DNA of 64,000 nucleotides from Phenylobacterium sp. (GTDB lineage: Bacteria > Pseudomonadota > Alphaproteobacteria > Caulobacterales > Caulobacteraceae), in assembly GCF_030698145.1 (NCBI RefSeq), contig NZ_JAUYNW010000046.1:19979-83978 (forward strand), read 5' to 3'. The position numbers were made by a program, and so were the translations under genes. The notes beneath the pieces were generated by a model that was not told the origin of the DNA, searched no databases, and saw only the letters and a program-made list of their open reading frames with translations. How positions within the stretch are numbered: position 1 is the stretch's first letter; each line of letters begins with the position of its first letter. Positions 23,887 through 31,030 of the stretch are shown piece after piece.

Positions 23887-24587
23887 CGCCGGCCCCCGAC
23901 CTTAGACCGGTCGACGGCGCCGAATAACCGCGCGTCGCTCTCGCGGGTCAGCCGCGCCTCAGTCCCGGGCGGGATCAGATAGGTCGCCGGGTGATAGGTC
24001 TCGCCGATCCGGGCCATGAAGCGCCGAGGGCGCAGCACCGGCTTCAGGTAGAAGAACCAGGCGTAGAAAGCCGCCGAATTGCCGTCCGGCTCCCAGCGCC
24101 CCTTGGTGATCGGCAGGCGCTCGCAGAACGGCGCGAAGACCGTCAGCGGGCAGTCTTCCATGTGCAGCGGATAGCGGGTGGCGCTCTCCAGCATCCCCAC
24201 CCGCAGCAGCATGGCGACGCCGCGCCGGGCTAGCGGATAGGCGCGGCGGATGAAGGCTTCGGCCTTGCCGTCCGCGAAGGGCGGATTGCTCACGATCCAA
24301 TCGACCTCCCAGGGCGGGTCCGCCTCGCCCAGGAAGTCGTGGATGACATTGCCGTCGTAGGGGTAGGCGTCCGACGCCCGGACGATGGGGAAGTAGTCCC
24401 GCAGCGCGTGCACCATGTGGCCGGCGCCGCAGGCGAACTCGCCCGCCGATCGCGCCTTGGGATCGAGGCGCTTGATGATCTCGCCGCCCGCCCGCCCTCC
24501 CCATGGCCCGGTCGGGAAGAAGTCGTCCGGGTCCAGACCAGGCTCGCGGGAGGCCATGACGGCCCTATGGGCGGCAGGGCGGGCCAT
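23883..24587 (-). CDS. Phage DNA adenine-methyltransferase-like protein
   Basis: A 234-aa SAM-dependent methyltransferase fold: motif I EFACGAGHM (residues 50-58), acidic loop ASDAYPYD (71-78) and motif IV NPPF (101-104), which is the amino-methyltransferase catalytic signature. The C-terminal part (GRWEPDGNSAAFYAWFFYL) is typical of small phage class I methylases. The start at 24587 overlaps the upstream stop by one base. It lies in the early/replication operon immediately before the primase. Likely role: methylation of phage DNA against restriction or in competition with host marks; the target site cannot be read from sequence. Confidence 0.75.
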   Translation of the reverse strand: MARPAAHRAVMASREPGLDPDDFFPTGPWGGRAGGEIIKRLDPKARSAGEFACGAGHMVHALRDYFPIVRASDAYPYDGNVIHDFLGEADPPWEVDWIVSNPPFADGKAEAFIRRAYPLARRGVAMLLRVGMLESATRYPLHMEDCPLTVFAPFCERLPITKGRWEPDGNSAAFYAWFFYLKPVLRPRRFMARIGETYHPATYLIPPGTEARLTRESDARLFGAVDRSKVGGRR

Positions 24588-24781
24588 CAGCGCGTCGCCC
24601 AGGCCGCGTCGCACTCCCGGCGCACGTCGGGCTCGGATCGGCCCAGCGCCCGGGCGACGGCTCCCCAGCTCATGCGCTGGGCGCGCCAGGCGGCGGCCAG
24701 CGCCAATTCCTCGGCGGTCAGCTCGCCCTTGCGAACGGCGATGGCCACGGCGTTGCGATATCCGCTGGCCATCTCACCCAT
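24587..24781 (-). CDS. Small helix-turn-helix protein
   Basis: A 64-aa protein. Residues about 20-60 form a probable HTH (ELALAAAWRAQRMSWGAVAR then ALGRSEPDVRREC), in which SWGAVARALGRSEPDV reads as helix-turn-helix. It sits in a tightly overlapping string of early genes: its start overlaps the end of the 119-aa gene and its stop overlaps the methylase start. It might be a regulator or a DNA-binding partner of the methylase. The internal Met at residue 4 (24772) is an alternative start. Confidence 0.62.
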   Translation of the reverse strand: MGEMASGYRNAVAIAVRKGELTAEELALAAAWRAQRMSWGAVARALGRSEPDVRRECDAAWATR

Positions 24782-25133
24782 GGATGTCGGCCCGCGTTCG
24801 GGTGGGGCCTGACGGCGCCTCCAGCGCCGCGTCGCACTCCCCGGCGTACTCGGCCAGCTCGGCCGCCCGAATGCGCCGGTCAGCTTCCGACAGCCGCCAC
24901 CAGGTCTGACCCAGGGCGATCAGCTTCACGAAGGCGCTCAGCCGGCTCTGATGGCCGATCGGCAGGACCGCGCGGCGGGCCTGGTCGGAAGTCCGCTGCA
25001 GGCGCAGCCGATGCTTCTCGTCCAGCGGTGCGTTGGCGACCCGACGGGCGCGGATAACCAGGCGGCGCAGGACCGCGAGATCGGCTTCGGTCGGGACGGC
25101 CGGTTTGCGGAAGCGGCGGGCGGCGTAGCTCAC
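24774..25133 (-). CDS. Hypothetical early phage protein
   Basis: A 119-aa highly basic, helical protein (MSYAARRFRKPAVPTEADLA, then LRRLVIRARRVANAPL and KLIALGQTWWRLSEADRRIR). No motif is recognised. Its start overlaps the stop of the Cro-like gene as ATGA, so it is the second gene of the leftward early operon. Two tryptophans and many arginines may indicate nucleic-acid contact, but that is speculative. Confidence 0.6.
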   Translation of the reverse strand: MSYAARRFRKPAVPTEADLAVLRRLVIRARRVANAPLDEKHRLRLQRTSDQARRAVLPIGHQSRLSAFVKLIALGQTWWRLSEADRRIRAAELAEYAGECDAALEAPSGPTRTRADIHG

Positions 25134-25390
25134 TGGCCCGTCCCCTCATCCGAGGCGGCGTCGCCCAGGCGGGCCGCAGGGTGTTCGAAGAACCAGTCGC
25201 CGCTGAAAGCGAGGCCGCGCCGCAATGCCTCTTCGCGGACCCGCCGCATGAAGGGAAAGGTCGGCGTGTCCGCTTGGGTCTCATAGCGCGAGACGCGTGG
25301 GCGGCTGACGCCTCCAATGGTGGCAAGTTCGTCCTGGGTCACCCCAAAGACCGCCCGCCGGATATGTCGGATGGGAGATTCGCTAGCCAT
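25130..25390 (-). CDS. Cro-like XRE-family repressor
   Basis: An 86-aa protein from the ATG at 25390 (MASESPIRHIRRAVFGVTQD). Residues 14-40 are a clear XRE HTH (VFGVTQDELATIGGVSRPR then VSRYET). The C-terminus is short, without a peptidase domain. It is divergent from the S24-type repressor gene, with three operator-like palindromes in between, the classical cI/cro arrangement. A longer frame upstream would run through the operators, so the downstream ATG is preferred. It probably controls the leftward early operon and the switch to lytic growth. Confidence 0.78.
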   Translation of the reverse strand: MASESPIRHIRRAVFGVTQDELATIGGVSRPRVSRYETQADTPTFPFMRRVREEALRRGLAFSGDWFFEHPAARLGDAASDEGTGQ

Positions 25391-25402
25391 GGCTAAGGTT
25401 TT

Positions 25403-25465
25403 GTGCGTGATTCGAACAAACTGGCTAGGGATTTCGTTCGGATTATGAACGTGCGCACCGCGCAC
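25403..25465. promoter_or_regulatory. Left operator region, three 15-bp palindromes between cro-like and repressor genes
   Basis: Three sites share the form GTKCG-N5-CG(C/A)AC or a close relative: GTGCGTGATTCGAAC (25403-25417), GTTCGGATTATGAAC (25436-25450) and GTGCGCACCGCGCAC (25451-25465). The centres are 33 and 15 bp apart. They fill the gap between the divergent cro-like gene (starts 25390) and the repressor gene (start taken as 25487), as expected for prophage operators. Confidence 0.72.
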
Positions 25466-25486
25466 ATTGTCGCGATAGCCCCATTT

Positions 25487-26119
25487 ATGGTCGCTCGCGC
25501 GAAGTCCGCTTCTGTTGGACGCCCCTCCCTGCCGGTGGATGAAACCACGGCCGGGGGACGCCTTCGTGCGCTTCGCAAGGGTGCGAAGATGGGCCAGGAG
25601 GAGCTAGCCGACCACCTGGGCGTCGGGCGGCCGATGATCTCCAAATATGAGACCGGCGATCACCAGTTGCCCGACTATGTCGTGGAACGGGCCGGTCAGG
25701 TGTTCGGCGTCACGCCTGCGTTCCTTCGCTATGGCGACGTTGACTCACGAATGGTTGCCGTCCGCGGCATGGTCGGAGCTGGCGCGCGGATCGAGGCCAT
25801 AGAAAACCCGCCTTGGCGATATGTCGAGGTTCCGGCGAGTTGGGGTGACGCCATCCCCCTGCAGGTCTCCGGTACGTCCTGCTATCCGGTCTATAACGAC
25901 GGCGACGACCTGGTCATCCGTGGCGAACAGCGCCTTGAGGAAGATGAGTTCCTGGGGCGGATGTGCGTCGTCGAAACTGACGACGGCTTGGGCCTGGTCA
26001 AACGAGTTCGGCGGGGATCAGAGCCGGGACGCTATACCCTTGAGAGCCCCAACGGCCCGCCCATCGAAGACGTGGTGTTGCACAGCGCCCGGCCCGTGCG
26101 CGCCCATTACCAGAAGTAG
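25487..26119 (+). CDS. Prophage repressor, XRE HTH plus S24 (LexA-like) domain
   Basis: A 210-aa CI-type repressor from the ATG at 25487; earlier in-frame starts (25445 or a GTG at 25403) would lie inside the operators. The N-terminal HTH spans residues 25-60 (GRLRALRKGAKMGQEELADH, ISKYETG). The C-terminal S24 domain has the cleavage-type Ala98-Gly99 (VGAGA), Ser131 in VSGTSCYPVYNDGD and Lys172 in GLVKRV, so the self-cleavage dyad is intact although the usual Met after Ser is Cys. RecA-stimulated autocleavage and SOS induction are therefore plausible. No Shine-Dalgarno is visible before 25487, so the message may be leaderless. Confidence 0.85.
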   Translation: MVARAKSASVGRPSLPVDETTAGGRLRALRKGAKMGQEELADHLGVGRPMISKYETGDHQLPDYVVERAGQVFGVTPAFLRYGDVDSRMVAVRGMVGAGARIEAIENPPWRYVEVPASWGDAIPLQVSGTSCYPVYNDGDDLVIRGEQRLEEDEFLGRMCVVETDDGLGLVKRVRRGSEPGRYTLESPNGPPIEDVVLHSARPVRAHYQK

Positions 26120-26310
26120 CTAGACCGGCTCGTCCGAACCGCTGCCACGCACAAATTGAAGTGAATCCAGAACTCGATTTCGGCTGTCCAAACGACGAAA
26201 GTTCGTGTTACGCACAAATCCTCTTGCCAGAGGGTGCGTAATACGCACAAATCCCCCGGCCTCGCTTCGAGTCCGGTCTTTCGCGAGGCGCACCCTTCCA
26301 GGAGCGCCAC
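26120..26310. promoter_or_regulatory. Right operator/promoter region of the rightward early operon
   Basis: A 191-bp noncoding gap holding two full palindromes of the same class as the left operators: GTTCGTGTTACGCAC (26201-26215) and GTGCGTAATACGCAC (26234-26248). Each is followed by AAATCC, and their centres are 33 bp apart. A half site ACGCACAAAT lies at 26147. The first rightward gene starts at 26311 behind an AGGAG ribosome-binding site. Repression of this promoter by the phage repressor or Cro-like protein is inferred. Confidence 0.7.
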
Positions 26311-26679
26311 ATGGCCCAGCCCATCCACTCACCCATCAGCAGCGAAGCCGAGCGCATCGCGACGATCCTGCTGCGTCTCGAAACCTCCCTGGCGCCCAGC
26401 CTGAGCCTGACCGCGCTCGGTGTCCGCACCGGCGCCATTGTCGAGGCCAAGGTTATCGTCCGCCTGGACGACGGCGGCCGGGAGGTCTTCACCCCCGGTG
26501 AAGCCCGTTTCCTCGCCCGATGCCTGCGGGCCGACGGCGCCTATCTCGAGGCGACCGAACACGCCGACGCCCTGGAGTGCGCCGCCAACGATGCCGATGA
26601 GCGCGCCAGCGCCTGTCACCTGACCTTCGGCAGCGGCGCGCCGCCGGCTGACGCCCGTCGCTTCGGGTTCTGGCGGTGA
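26311..26679 (+). CDS. Hypothetical protein, first gene of rightward early operon
   Basis: A 122-aa protein (MAQPIHSPISSEAERIATIL) with a good AGGAG Shine-Dalgarno 8 bp upstream. The N-terminal half has amphipathic helices and a beta segment (TGAIVEAKVIVRLDDGGREV); the C-terminal half is acidic and helical (TEHADALECAANDADERASA). No motif is recognised. As the first gene behind two operator palindromes, it is likely expressed early after infection or induction. The product of such genes is often a takeover or anti-repression factor, but there is no direct evidence here. Confidence 0.62.
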   Translation: MAQPIHSPISSEAERIATILLRLETSLAPSLSLTALGVRTGAIVEAKVIVRLDDGGREVFTPGEARFLARCLRADGAYLEATEHADALECAANDADERASACHLTFGSGAPPADARRFGFWR

Positions 26680-27071
26680 GCGGCCCGGACCATGCGAGCG
26701 CCGCTCGCACCTCCCAGCAGGTCATCCGCATCCACCTGACCCAGTTCGCTCCGGGCATGGACCGGGTCGGGCTGGAAGACCCGAAACGCTGGAAGACGTT
26801 CTGGAACCAGGACCTCGCCAGGGTGACCCGCGCGCTGCTGAAGCGCCTCCAGATCGCGCCGGCGGCGATCGAGCTGTCCACCGTCATCAACGGCGACGTC
26901 GAACTGCTCATCGAGCCGCCGGCACGCCTCGCCGCGCACCTGTCCACCGGCGACGCCCCGGTCCCCGTCGCGATCTTCTGGGAGGGGGCCGACGAGGCCC
27001 AGCTCAAGGCGATCCTGCGGGACCTGCACGTCGCCGGCTGGACGCCGCCGGTACTCGACATCGCCGCCTGA
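26676..27071 (+). CDS. Hypothetical early protein
   Basis: A 131-aa protein starting with GTG that overlaps the upstream stop as GTGA. The N-terminal ten codons are occupied by palindrome copy g (HASAART). The folded part contains RIHLTQFAPGMDRVG, KRWKTFWNQDLARVTRALLK and a beta region (STVINGDVELLIEPPARLA, VPVAIFWEGADE). No known family is recognised. It belongs to the rightward early operon with the ParB-like gene; the function is unknown. Confidence 0.62.
   Translation: MSGPDHASAARTSQQVIRIHLTQFAPGMDRVGLEDPKRWKTFWNQDLARVTRALLKRLQIAPAAIELSTVINGDVELLIEPPARLAAHLSTGDAPVPVAIFWEGADEAQLKAILRDLHVAGWTPPVLDIAA
26693..26709. repeat. Dispersed 17-bp palindrome, copy g
   Basis: TGCGAGCGCCGCTCGCA, a perfect palindrome. 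It lies 17-33 nt inside the 131-aa early gene and encodes ASAAR in the same frame as copies d, e and f. It is the only copy in a plus-strand gene. Confidence 0.9.
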
Positions 27072-27123
27072 CGCCATCCCCACGCGCCGCCGGGGATGAG
27101 CGCGGCGCACCTGAGAGGCACCC

Positions 27124-27306
27124 ATGGAAACCAAATTCAAATTCGATCTCAAGGCGAAGGTGGGTCTCGGCCCGGCTGAGAACGGCGAAGTCATCGGGCG
27201 CGCCGAGTACCTGACGTCCGAGCCCTCCTACTACGTTCGCTATGTCGCTGGGGACGGCCGCCTGGTCGAAGCCTGGTGGAGCGAAAGCGCCCTGACCGCA
27301 GCCTGA
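27124..27306 (+). CDS. Small hypothetical early protein
   Basis: A 60-aa acidic protein (METKFKFDLKAKVGLGPAEN) with GAGAGG upstream. It is a probable small beta-barrel: alternating strands VIGRAEYLTSEPSYYVRYVA and RLVEAWWSESALT, similar in look to the short SH3-like proteins often encoded in phage early regions. There is no signal peptide and no metal motif. Unknown function. Confidence 0.55.
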   Translation: METKFKFDLKAKVGLGPAENGEVIGRAEYLTSEPSYYVRYVAGDGRLVEAWWSESALTAA

Positions 27307-27356
27307 CCCGACGCGGGCGGCTTCGGTCGCCCGCGTCCCACTCACCGGGACCCCAC

Positions 27357-29813
27357 ATGAACGCTCAATCACCTACCCAGTCCGCCCTCACGGTCGTCGC
27401 CGTGGGGAACCAGGAAATCCTCCGCGCCTTCGCCGGCGGCCCCCTGGACAGCCTGAAGGACATCGCCGCCGCCAGCGGCATGGACTCCAAGAACATCGGC
27501 CGCCAGGTCAGCCTGATGCAGCGCGACGGGCTGGTGACCGACGCCAAGCCGTTCGATCTGACCGACACGGGACGCCGGGCGCTGCGGGCCATCAACCTCG
27601 CCGACGGCCTTGGCCCGTCCGGGGCCTCCGACATCATCGAACTGCGCCACCATCAACTCCGGCCCAACCCGGGTCAGCCGCGGCAGCACTTCGACGAGCA
27701 GGCCCTGGAGGAGCTGGCCGCCACCATCCACGAGTCCGGCGACGTCCTTCAGAACCTGGTGGCCTTCCCGGCCGACGCTGAGGGCGTCCACGACATCGCC
27801 GCCGGCGAGCGCCGCTGGCGCGCCGTCGGCCTGCTGATCGAGCGAGGGCTCTGGCCGCAGGTCCGCCCTCTGCGCGCGCTGATCCGCGAGCGTTCGCCGG
27901 GTCAGGTCGCCTACCTGGCCCTGGTCGAGAACCGCCAGCGCGAGAACCTAACTCTGATGGAGGAGGCCCGCGCCTACGCCAGCATGATCGAGGAAACCGG
28001 CTGCAGCGCCCGCGAGGCGGCGCTCAAGACCGGCCGCGATCCCCGCACCGTCCAGGAGATGATGAAGGTCCTGCGCGAGGCCTCGCCCGAGGACATCGCC
28101 CGCCATGAGGCCGACCCGAAGGACTTCACCTGGGAGAGGTTGCGCGACAGTGTGAAGGCCCCGACGCCGGTTGAGCCGGTGCAGACCGACATCGAAGAGG
28201 TTGCCGCCGAGCTGACCGCTGAGGAACGGGCCGCGCTCCTGGAGACCGCGAGGATCGCCCTCGTCAGCTACGACGCTGCAATCCGCAGGCGCGACACGGA
28301 CGCCGCCGGCGCCTTCGCTGAAGAGTACGACCAGGTCGTCTACGCCTTCAACGGCGGCGAGAGCATCGGTTCGGCCGCCCCTCGCGATGACGGGCGGCAA
28401 TCGGCTTGCGCCGAAGTCGCCGAGGCCTTGGCCGCCCCGATCGGCGAGGCGCCCATGTACGGGCAGTCCGGCCTCTTCAAGCTCGATATCAACGGCATGG
28501 CCGTGATCGTGAAGGCCAAGGGGCGGCTTTCGAAGTACGTCCCGGGCGGCGATGCCGATCTCAACATCGCCGACCTGGACGCGCCATTTCTCAGCAACAC
28601 CGGCTATCGCTCCTGCCTTGGCGTCAGGGGACCAGGAACCTTCGCTGAGGGGATCACCCGCCATATCGTTTGGCTGATCCACCAGAAGGAGAACAGGCCG
28701 GCGCTCATCGATGCCCAGTTTCGCGAAAACCGGGCGAAGGAGGTGTGGCCGGACCTTCCGCTGCTGCAGGTTCCGCAGTCCTGGCTGGACTACGAAGAGC
28801 CGCCGAAGAAGGGGAGGGCCACGGCCACGCCGCAAGCGCCGGCCCCCGTCGTCCTGCCGACCCGAGAACTAGATCCCCACGAGCGTCTTGCAATGCTCGA
28901 ATTGGCCCTCAAGCTGGAGAACGACCCGACCATCTATCGCGCGATGGTCACCGGCGTGCCCTGGGCTCAGGTGCGGAAGTACTGGCTGGACAAGACCTGC
29001 GCCCAGCTCGCGAGCGACCTGCGCTTGATCCAGGTCAGCCATCAGTGGCCGGACGGTCCGCACGCGGCGCTTACCGAGGCCGGCCACGCCTGGCTGGAAA
29101 CGCAGGCCGCCGACGCCGACGCCCTGATGGACGCCCGTAAGGCCATCGGCCTCGAACCCCTTCCGGTCGAACCCTTCGGGACGCCCTGGCTCAACGTGGA
29201 CGATGTCGCCGCACCCCAGGTGGCCCGGGACGAGTCCGAGCTAACCGGCGACGAAGAGGACGAGGCCGCCGCGGCTGAAGGTCTGAAGGCGCTGCACGCG
29301 GTCAGCAAGGCCCTGGACCAATGGGACGACTTTGACCGCCCTGCTGTCTTCGCCAGCGCGGGAGTGGCCTTCCCCTTGCGGGCGGGCGCCGGGCCAGACC
29401 TGGGGGTCATCTTCGACGCCAACGGCGACGCCCTGCTGACCGTCGACAGCGATGGCCAGCACCCGGCCGAACTGGTCCGGGCTCGCGTCCTGCTGGTCAT
29501 GGCCACCCTCAACGCCACGATCGCCGAGTGGGACATGCCCATGGAGGCCTCCGGCGAGCGCACCGACCGCGAGCCCAAGGTCCCGATCCGGCGCTCGATC
29601 ACCCCTGACACGATCACCTGTCTTGAGGATGGCCGGCGCGTCCTCTCGCTCGCGCCGCACCTGCGGACCGCCTACGGCCTCACTCCGGACGCCTACCGCA
29701 CCCGATGGGCCTTGCCGGCCGACTATCCGATGGTCGCGCCCAACTACGCCAAGCTCCGGTTCGACCAGGCCCGTGATCTCCGCGAAGAACCCCCGTTCGA
29801 GGCCGGCGAATGA
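27357..29813 (+). CDS. Large wHTH/ParB-like fusion protein
   Basis: An 818-aa protein. Residues 20-80 look like a winged helix (LDSLKDIAAASGMDSKNIGR then LTDTGRRALRAINL). Residues 94-200 are a ParB/RepB N-terminal domain with both signature boxes, GERRWRA (150-156) and ENRQRENLT (191-199). They are followed by an HTH-like ParB linker (SAREAALKTGRDPRTVQEMM). The remaining 570 residues are unknown, with an acidic stretch DEEDEAAAAE near 625. ParB-type domains bind CTP and load on specific DNA palindromes; in phages such proteins also serve as regulators or nuclease-related factors. No ParA partner is seen nearby. The start at 27357 was chosen over an upstream frame overlapping the previous gene. 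Confidence 0.82.
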   Translation: MNAQSPTQSALTVVAVGNQEILRAFAGGPLDSLKDIAAASGMDSKNIGRQVSLMQRDGLVTDAKPFDLTDTGRRALRAINLADGLGPSGASDIIELRHHQLRPNPGQPRQHFDEQALEELAATIHESGDVLQNLVAFPADAEGVHDIAAGERRWRAVGLLIERGLWPQVRPLRALIRERSPGQVAYLALVENRQRENLTLMEEARAYASMIEETGCSAREAALKTGRDPRTVQEMMKVLREASPEDIARHEADPKDFTWERLRDSVKAPTPVEPVQTDIEEVAAELTAEERAALLETARIALVSYDAAIRRRDTDAAGAFAEEYDQVVYAFNGGESIGSAAPRDDGRQSACAEVAEALAAPIGEAPMYGQSGLFKLDINGMAVIVKAKGRLSKYVPGGDADLNIADLDAPFLSNTGYRSCLGVRGPGTFAEGITRHIVWLIHQKENRPALIDAQFRENRAKEVWPDLPLLQVPQSWLDYEEPPKKGRATATPQAPAPVVLPTRELDPHERLAMLELALKLENDPTIYRAMVTGVPWAQVRKYWLDKTCAQLASDLRLIQVSHQWPDGPHAALTEAGHAWLETQAADADALMDARKAIGLEPLPVEPFGTPWLNVDDVAAPQVARDESELTGDEEDEAAAAEGLKALHAVSKALDQWDDFDRPAVFASAGVAFPLRAGAGPDLGVIFDANGDALLTVDSDGQHPAELVRARVLLVMATLNATIAEWDMPMEASGERTDREPKVPIRRSITPDTITCLEDGRRVLSLAPHLRTAYGLTPDAYRTRWALPADYPMVAPNYAKLRFDQARDLREEPPFEAGE

Positions 29814-30175
29814 CCGCGCCCGTCGCCACCCATCGGGCCTGGTGCCCCGGCGCCCGCGCCGCCTACGACTACGCGCTGCTGGCCAACCTCCACCCCCTGA
29901 CCAAGCCGATGGTCTTCGCCGACCTGTCGGCCCTGGCCCGCCGCATTCATCGCGACCGGCAAGGCCAAGCCCTCCAGCTCCGCAATGACCGCGTCCACCT
30001 GGCCTTCGACGGTTCGATCCGCCGCGTCGTCGCCGTCTACGGCGAAGACCAGGTCGGCCAGCGGACCCGCTTCATCGGCTACGCCTGGCTGAACGGCCGC
30101 GACTGGGAGGCCCTGCAGGCCGCCCTGGACGCCGCCGAGCCCATGGCCCGCCAAACGGCCAGGAGGGCGGCATGA
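29810..30175 (+). CDS. Hypothetical protein in rightward early operon
   Basis: A 121-aa basic protein; its ATG overlaps the ParB-like gene stop as ATGA. The motif HRAWCPGARAAYDYALLANL at the N-terminus and QLRNDRVHLAFDGSIRRVVA in the middle suggest a compact alpha/beta domain. No known family. It ends in a 4-nt overlap with the next gene. Position ties it to the ParB-like protein, perhaps as a partner. Confidence 0.6.
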   Translation: MTAPVATHRAWCPGARAAYDYALLANLHPLTKPMVFADLSALARRIHRDRQGQALQLRNDRVHLAFDGSIRRVVAVYGEDQVGQRTRFIGYAWLNGRDWEALQAALDAAEPMARQTARRAA

Positions 30176-30441
30176 GCGCCGCTCTGATCGGCTTGGCGAC
30201 GGCCGCCGCCCATGCCGCCGCCGCCGCGAACCGGGTCACCCTCACCCTAACCATGGACGGCGTCCACGTCCTCGCCCAGGGCCGTCCGGACGTCGTCTGG
30301 CCCAACCTGCCGGCGGCATCGGAAACCGTCTCCTGGATCGACCTGGCGACCCAGCCCGACCGCCTGGCGGCGATGATCTCCACCCTCGATCACCGGATCA
30401 CGACGCTCCGCGCGGAGCGCATCGAAAAGGAAGCGCTCTGA
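30172..30441 (+). CDS. Hypothetical protein in rightward early operon
   Basis: An 89-aa protein (MSAALIGLATAAAHAAAAAN) with an Ala-rich first helix, then two beta strands (RVTLTLTMDGVHVLAQGRP) and a helical end (RLAAMISTLDHRITTLRAER). Its start codon region reads ATGAGCGCCGCTC, which contains the 11-bp core of the dispersed palindrome without the outer arms. It overlaps its neighbours by 4 and 1 nt. Function unknown. Confidence 0.6.
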   Translation: MSAALIGLATAAAHAAAAANRVTLTLTMDGVHVLAQGRPDVVWPNLPAASETVSWIDLATQPDRLAAMISTLDHRITTLRAERIEKEAL

Positions 30442-30743
30442 TGAGAACCGCAGCCGATCTGTTCGTGCGCACCCTGCGCAAGCTGCATCGCGAAACCCGC
30501 CAGGGCATCTGTGCGGTCCTGGTCGCACCGAACACCGGAACGCCCGGTGTGATCGGAGCCTACAGCGTCGAAGGCGCGGGCCTGGAGGCGATGGAGTTCG
30601 CCGCCGAAACCTTCCTCGACCTGGTCGTCCAGGAGAGCGCGAAGGAAGAGACGACCTGCCCTTGCTGCCATGACCGGGCCGATCGCGCCCGCCAGGCGCT
30701 GGCGATCCTGCGCCAGCGGCCCGCAACCCGAGCGATGCACTGA
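30441..30743 (+). CDS. Hypothetical protein with CxCC motif
   Basis: A 100-aa protein (MRTAADLFVRTLRKLHRETR). A Cys cluster at TTCPCCHDRADRARQAL, residues about 72-88, could bind a metal, but only three cysteines and one histidine are near each other. The central part (AVLVAPNTGTPGVIGAYSVE) is beta-rich. Overlaps the genes on both sides by one base (TGATG style). Unknown function. Confidence 0.58.
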   Translation: MRTAADLFVRTLRKLHRETRQGICAVLVAPNTGTPGVIGAYSVEGAGLEAMEFAAETFLDLVVQESAKEETTCPCCHDRADRARQALAILRQRPATRAMH

Positions 30744-31030
30744 TGCCCGCGATCATCTGCCAGGCCGTCGGCTGCGCCTGCACTCGCCGATCCAGTCAGT
30801 TCATGTGCACGGACCACTGGAAGCGGCTCCCCATGCCGCTCCGGACCCAGATCAACGCGTGCTGGCGGGCTTGGCGCCGGGGCGAGGGCGAGCGGGACGC
30901 CCTTTGGCTGGACTGCATCGAAGCCTGGGACGAGGCCAAGCGCTGGACCGCCGAGGGCGAAGGCCGGCTCGGCCAGTTCGTCCCGGACGCACCGCGAATC
31001 AGGGCGCTCAGGGCGGCGCGGGCGCGATGA
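30743..31030 (+). CDS. Hypothetical Cys/Trp-rich protein
   Basis: A 95-aa protein with an N-terminal cysteine-rich segment (CQAVGCACTRRSSQFMCTDH: four cysteines and a final His), a probable small zinc-binding fold. A helical, tryptophan-rich part follows (NACWRAWRRGEGERDALWLD), then RIRALRAARAR. Similar small zinc-ribbon proteins occur in alphaproteobacterial phage early regions, but the function is not known. Overlaps both neighbours. Confidence 0.6.
   Translation: MPAIICQAVGCACTRRSSQFMCTDHWKRLPMPLRTQINACWRAWRRGEGERDALWLDCIEAWDEAKRWTAEGEGRLGQFVPDAPRIRALRAARAR

Noticed and set aside
25403..25486. Upstream GTG/ATG starts for the repressor gene
   Set aside because: They would place coding sequence over all three operator-like palindromes; the HTH begins well after 25487.
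30174..30184. GAGCGCCGCTC as an eighth dispersed palindrome
   Set aside because: Only the inner 11 of 17 bases match; the outer arms are lost. It lies at a start codon like other copies but is too short to be separated from chance in high-GC DNA.
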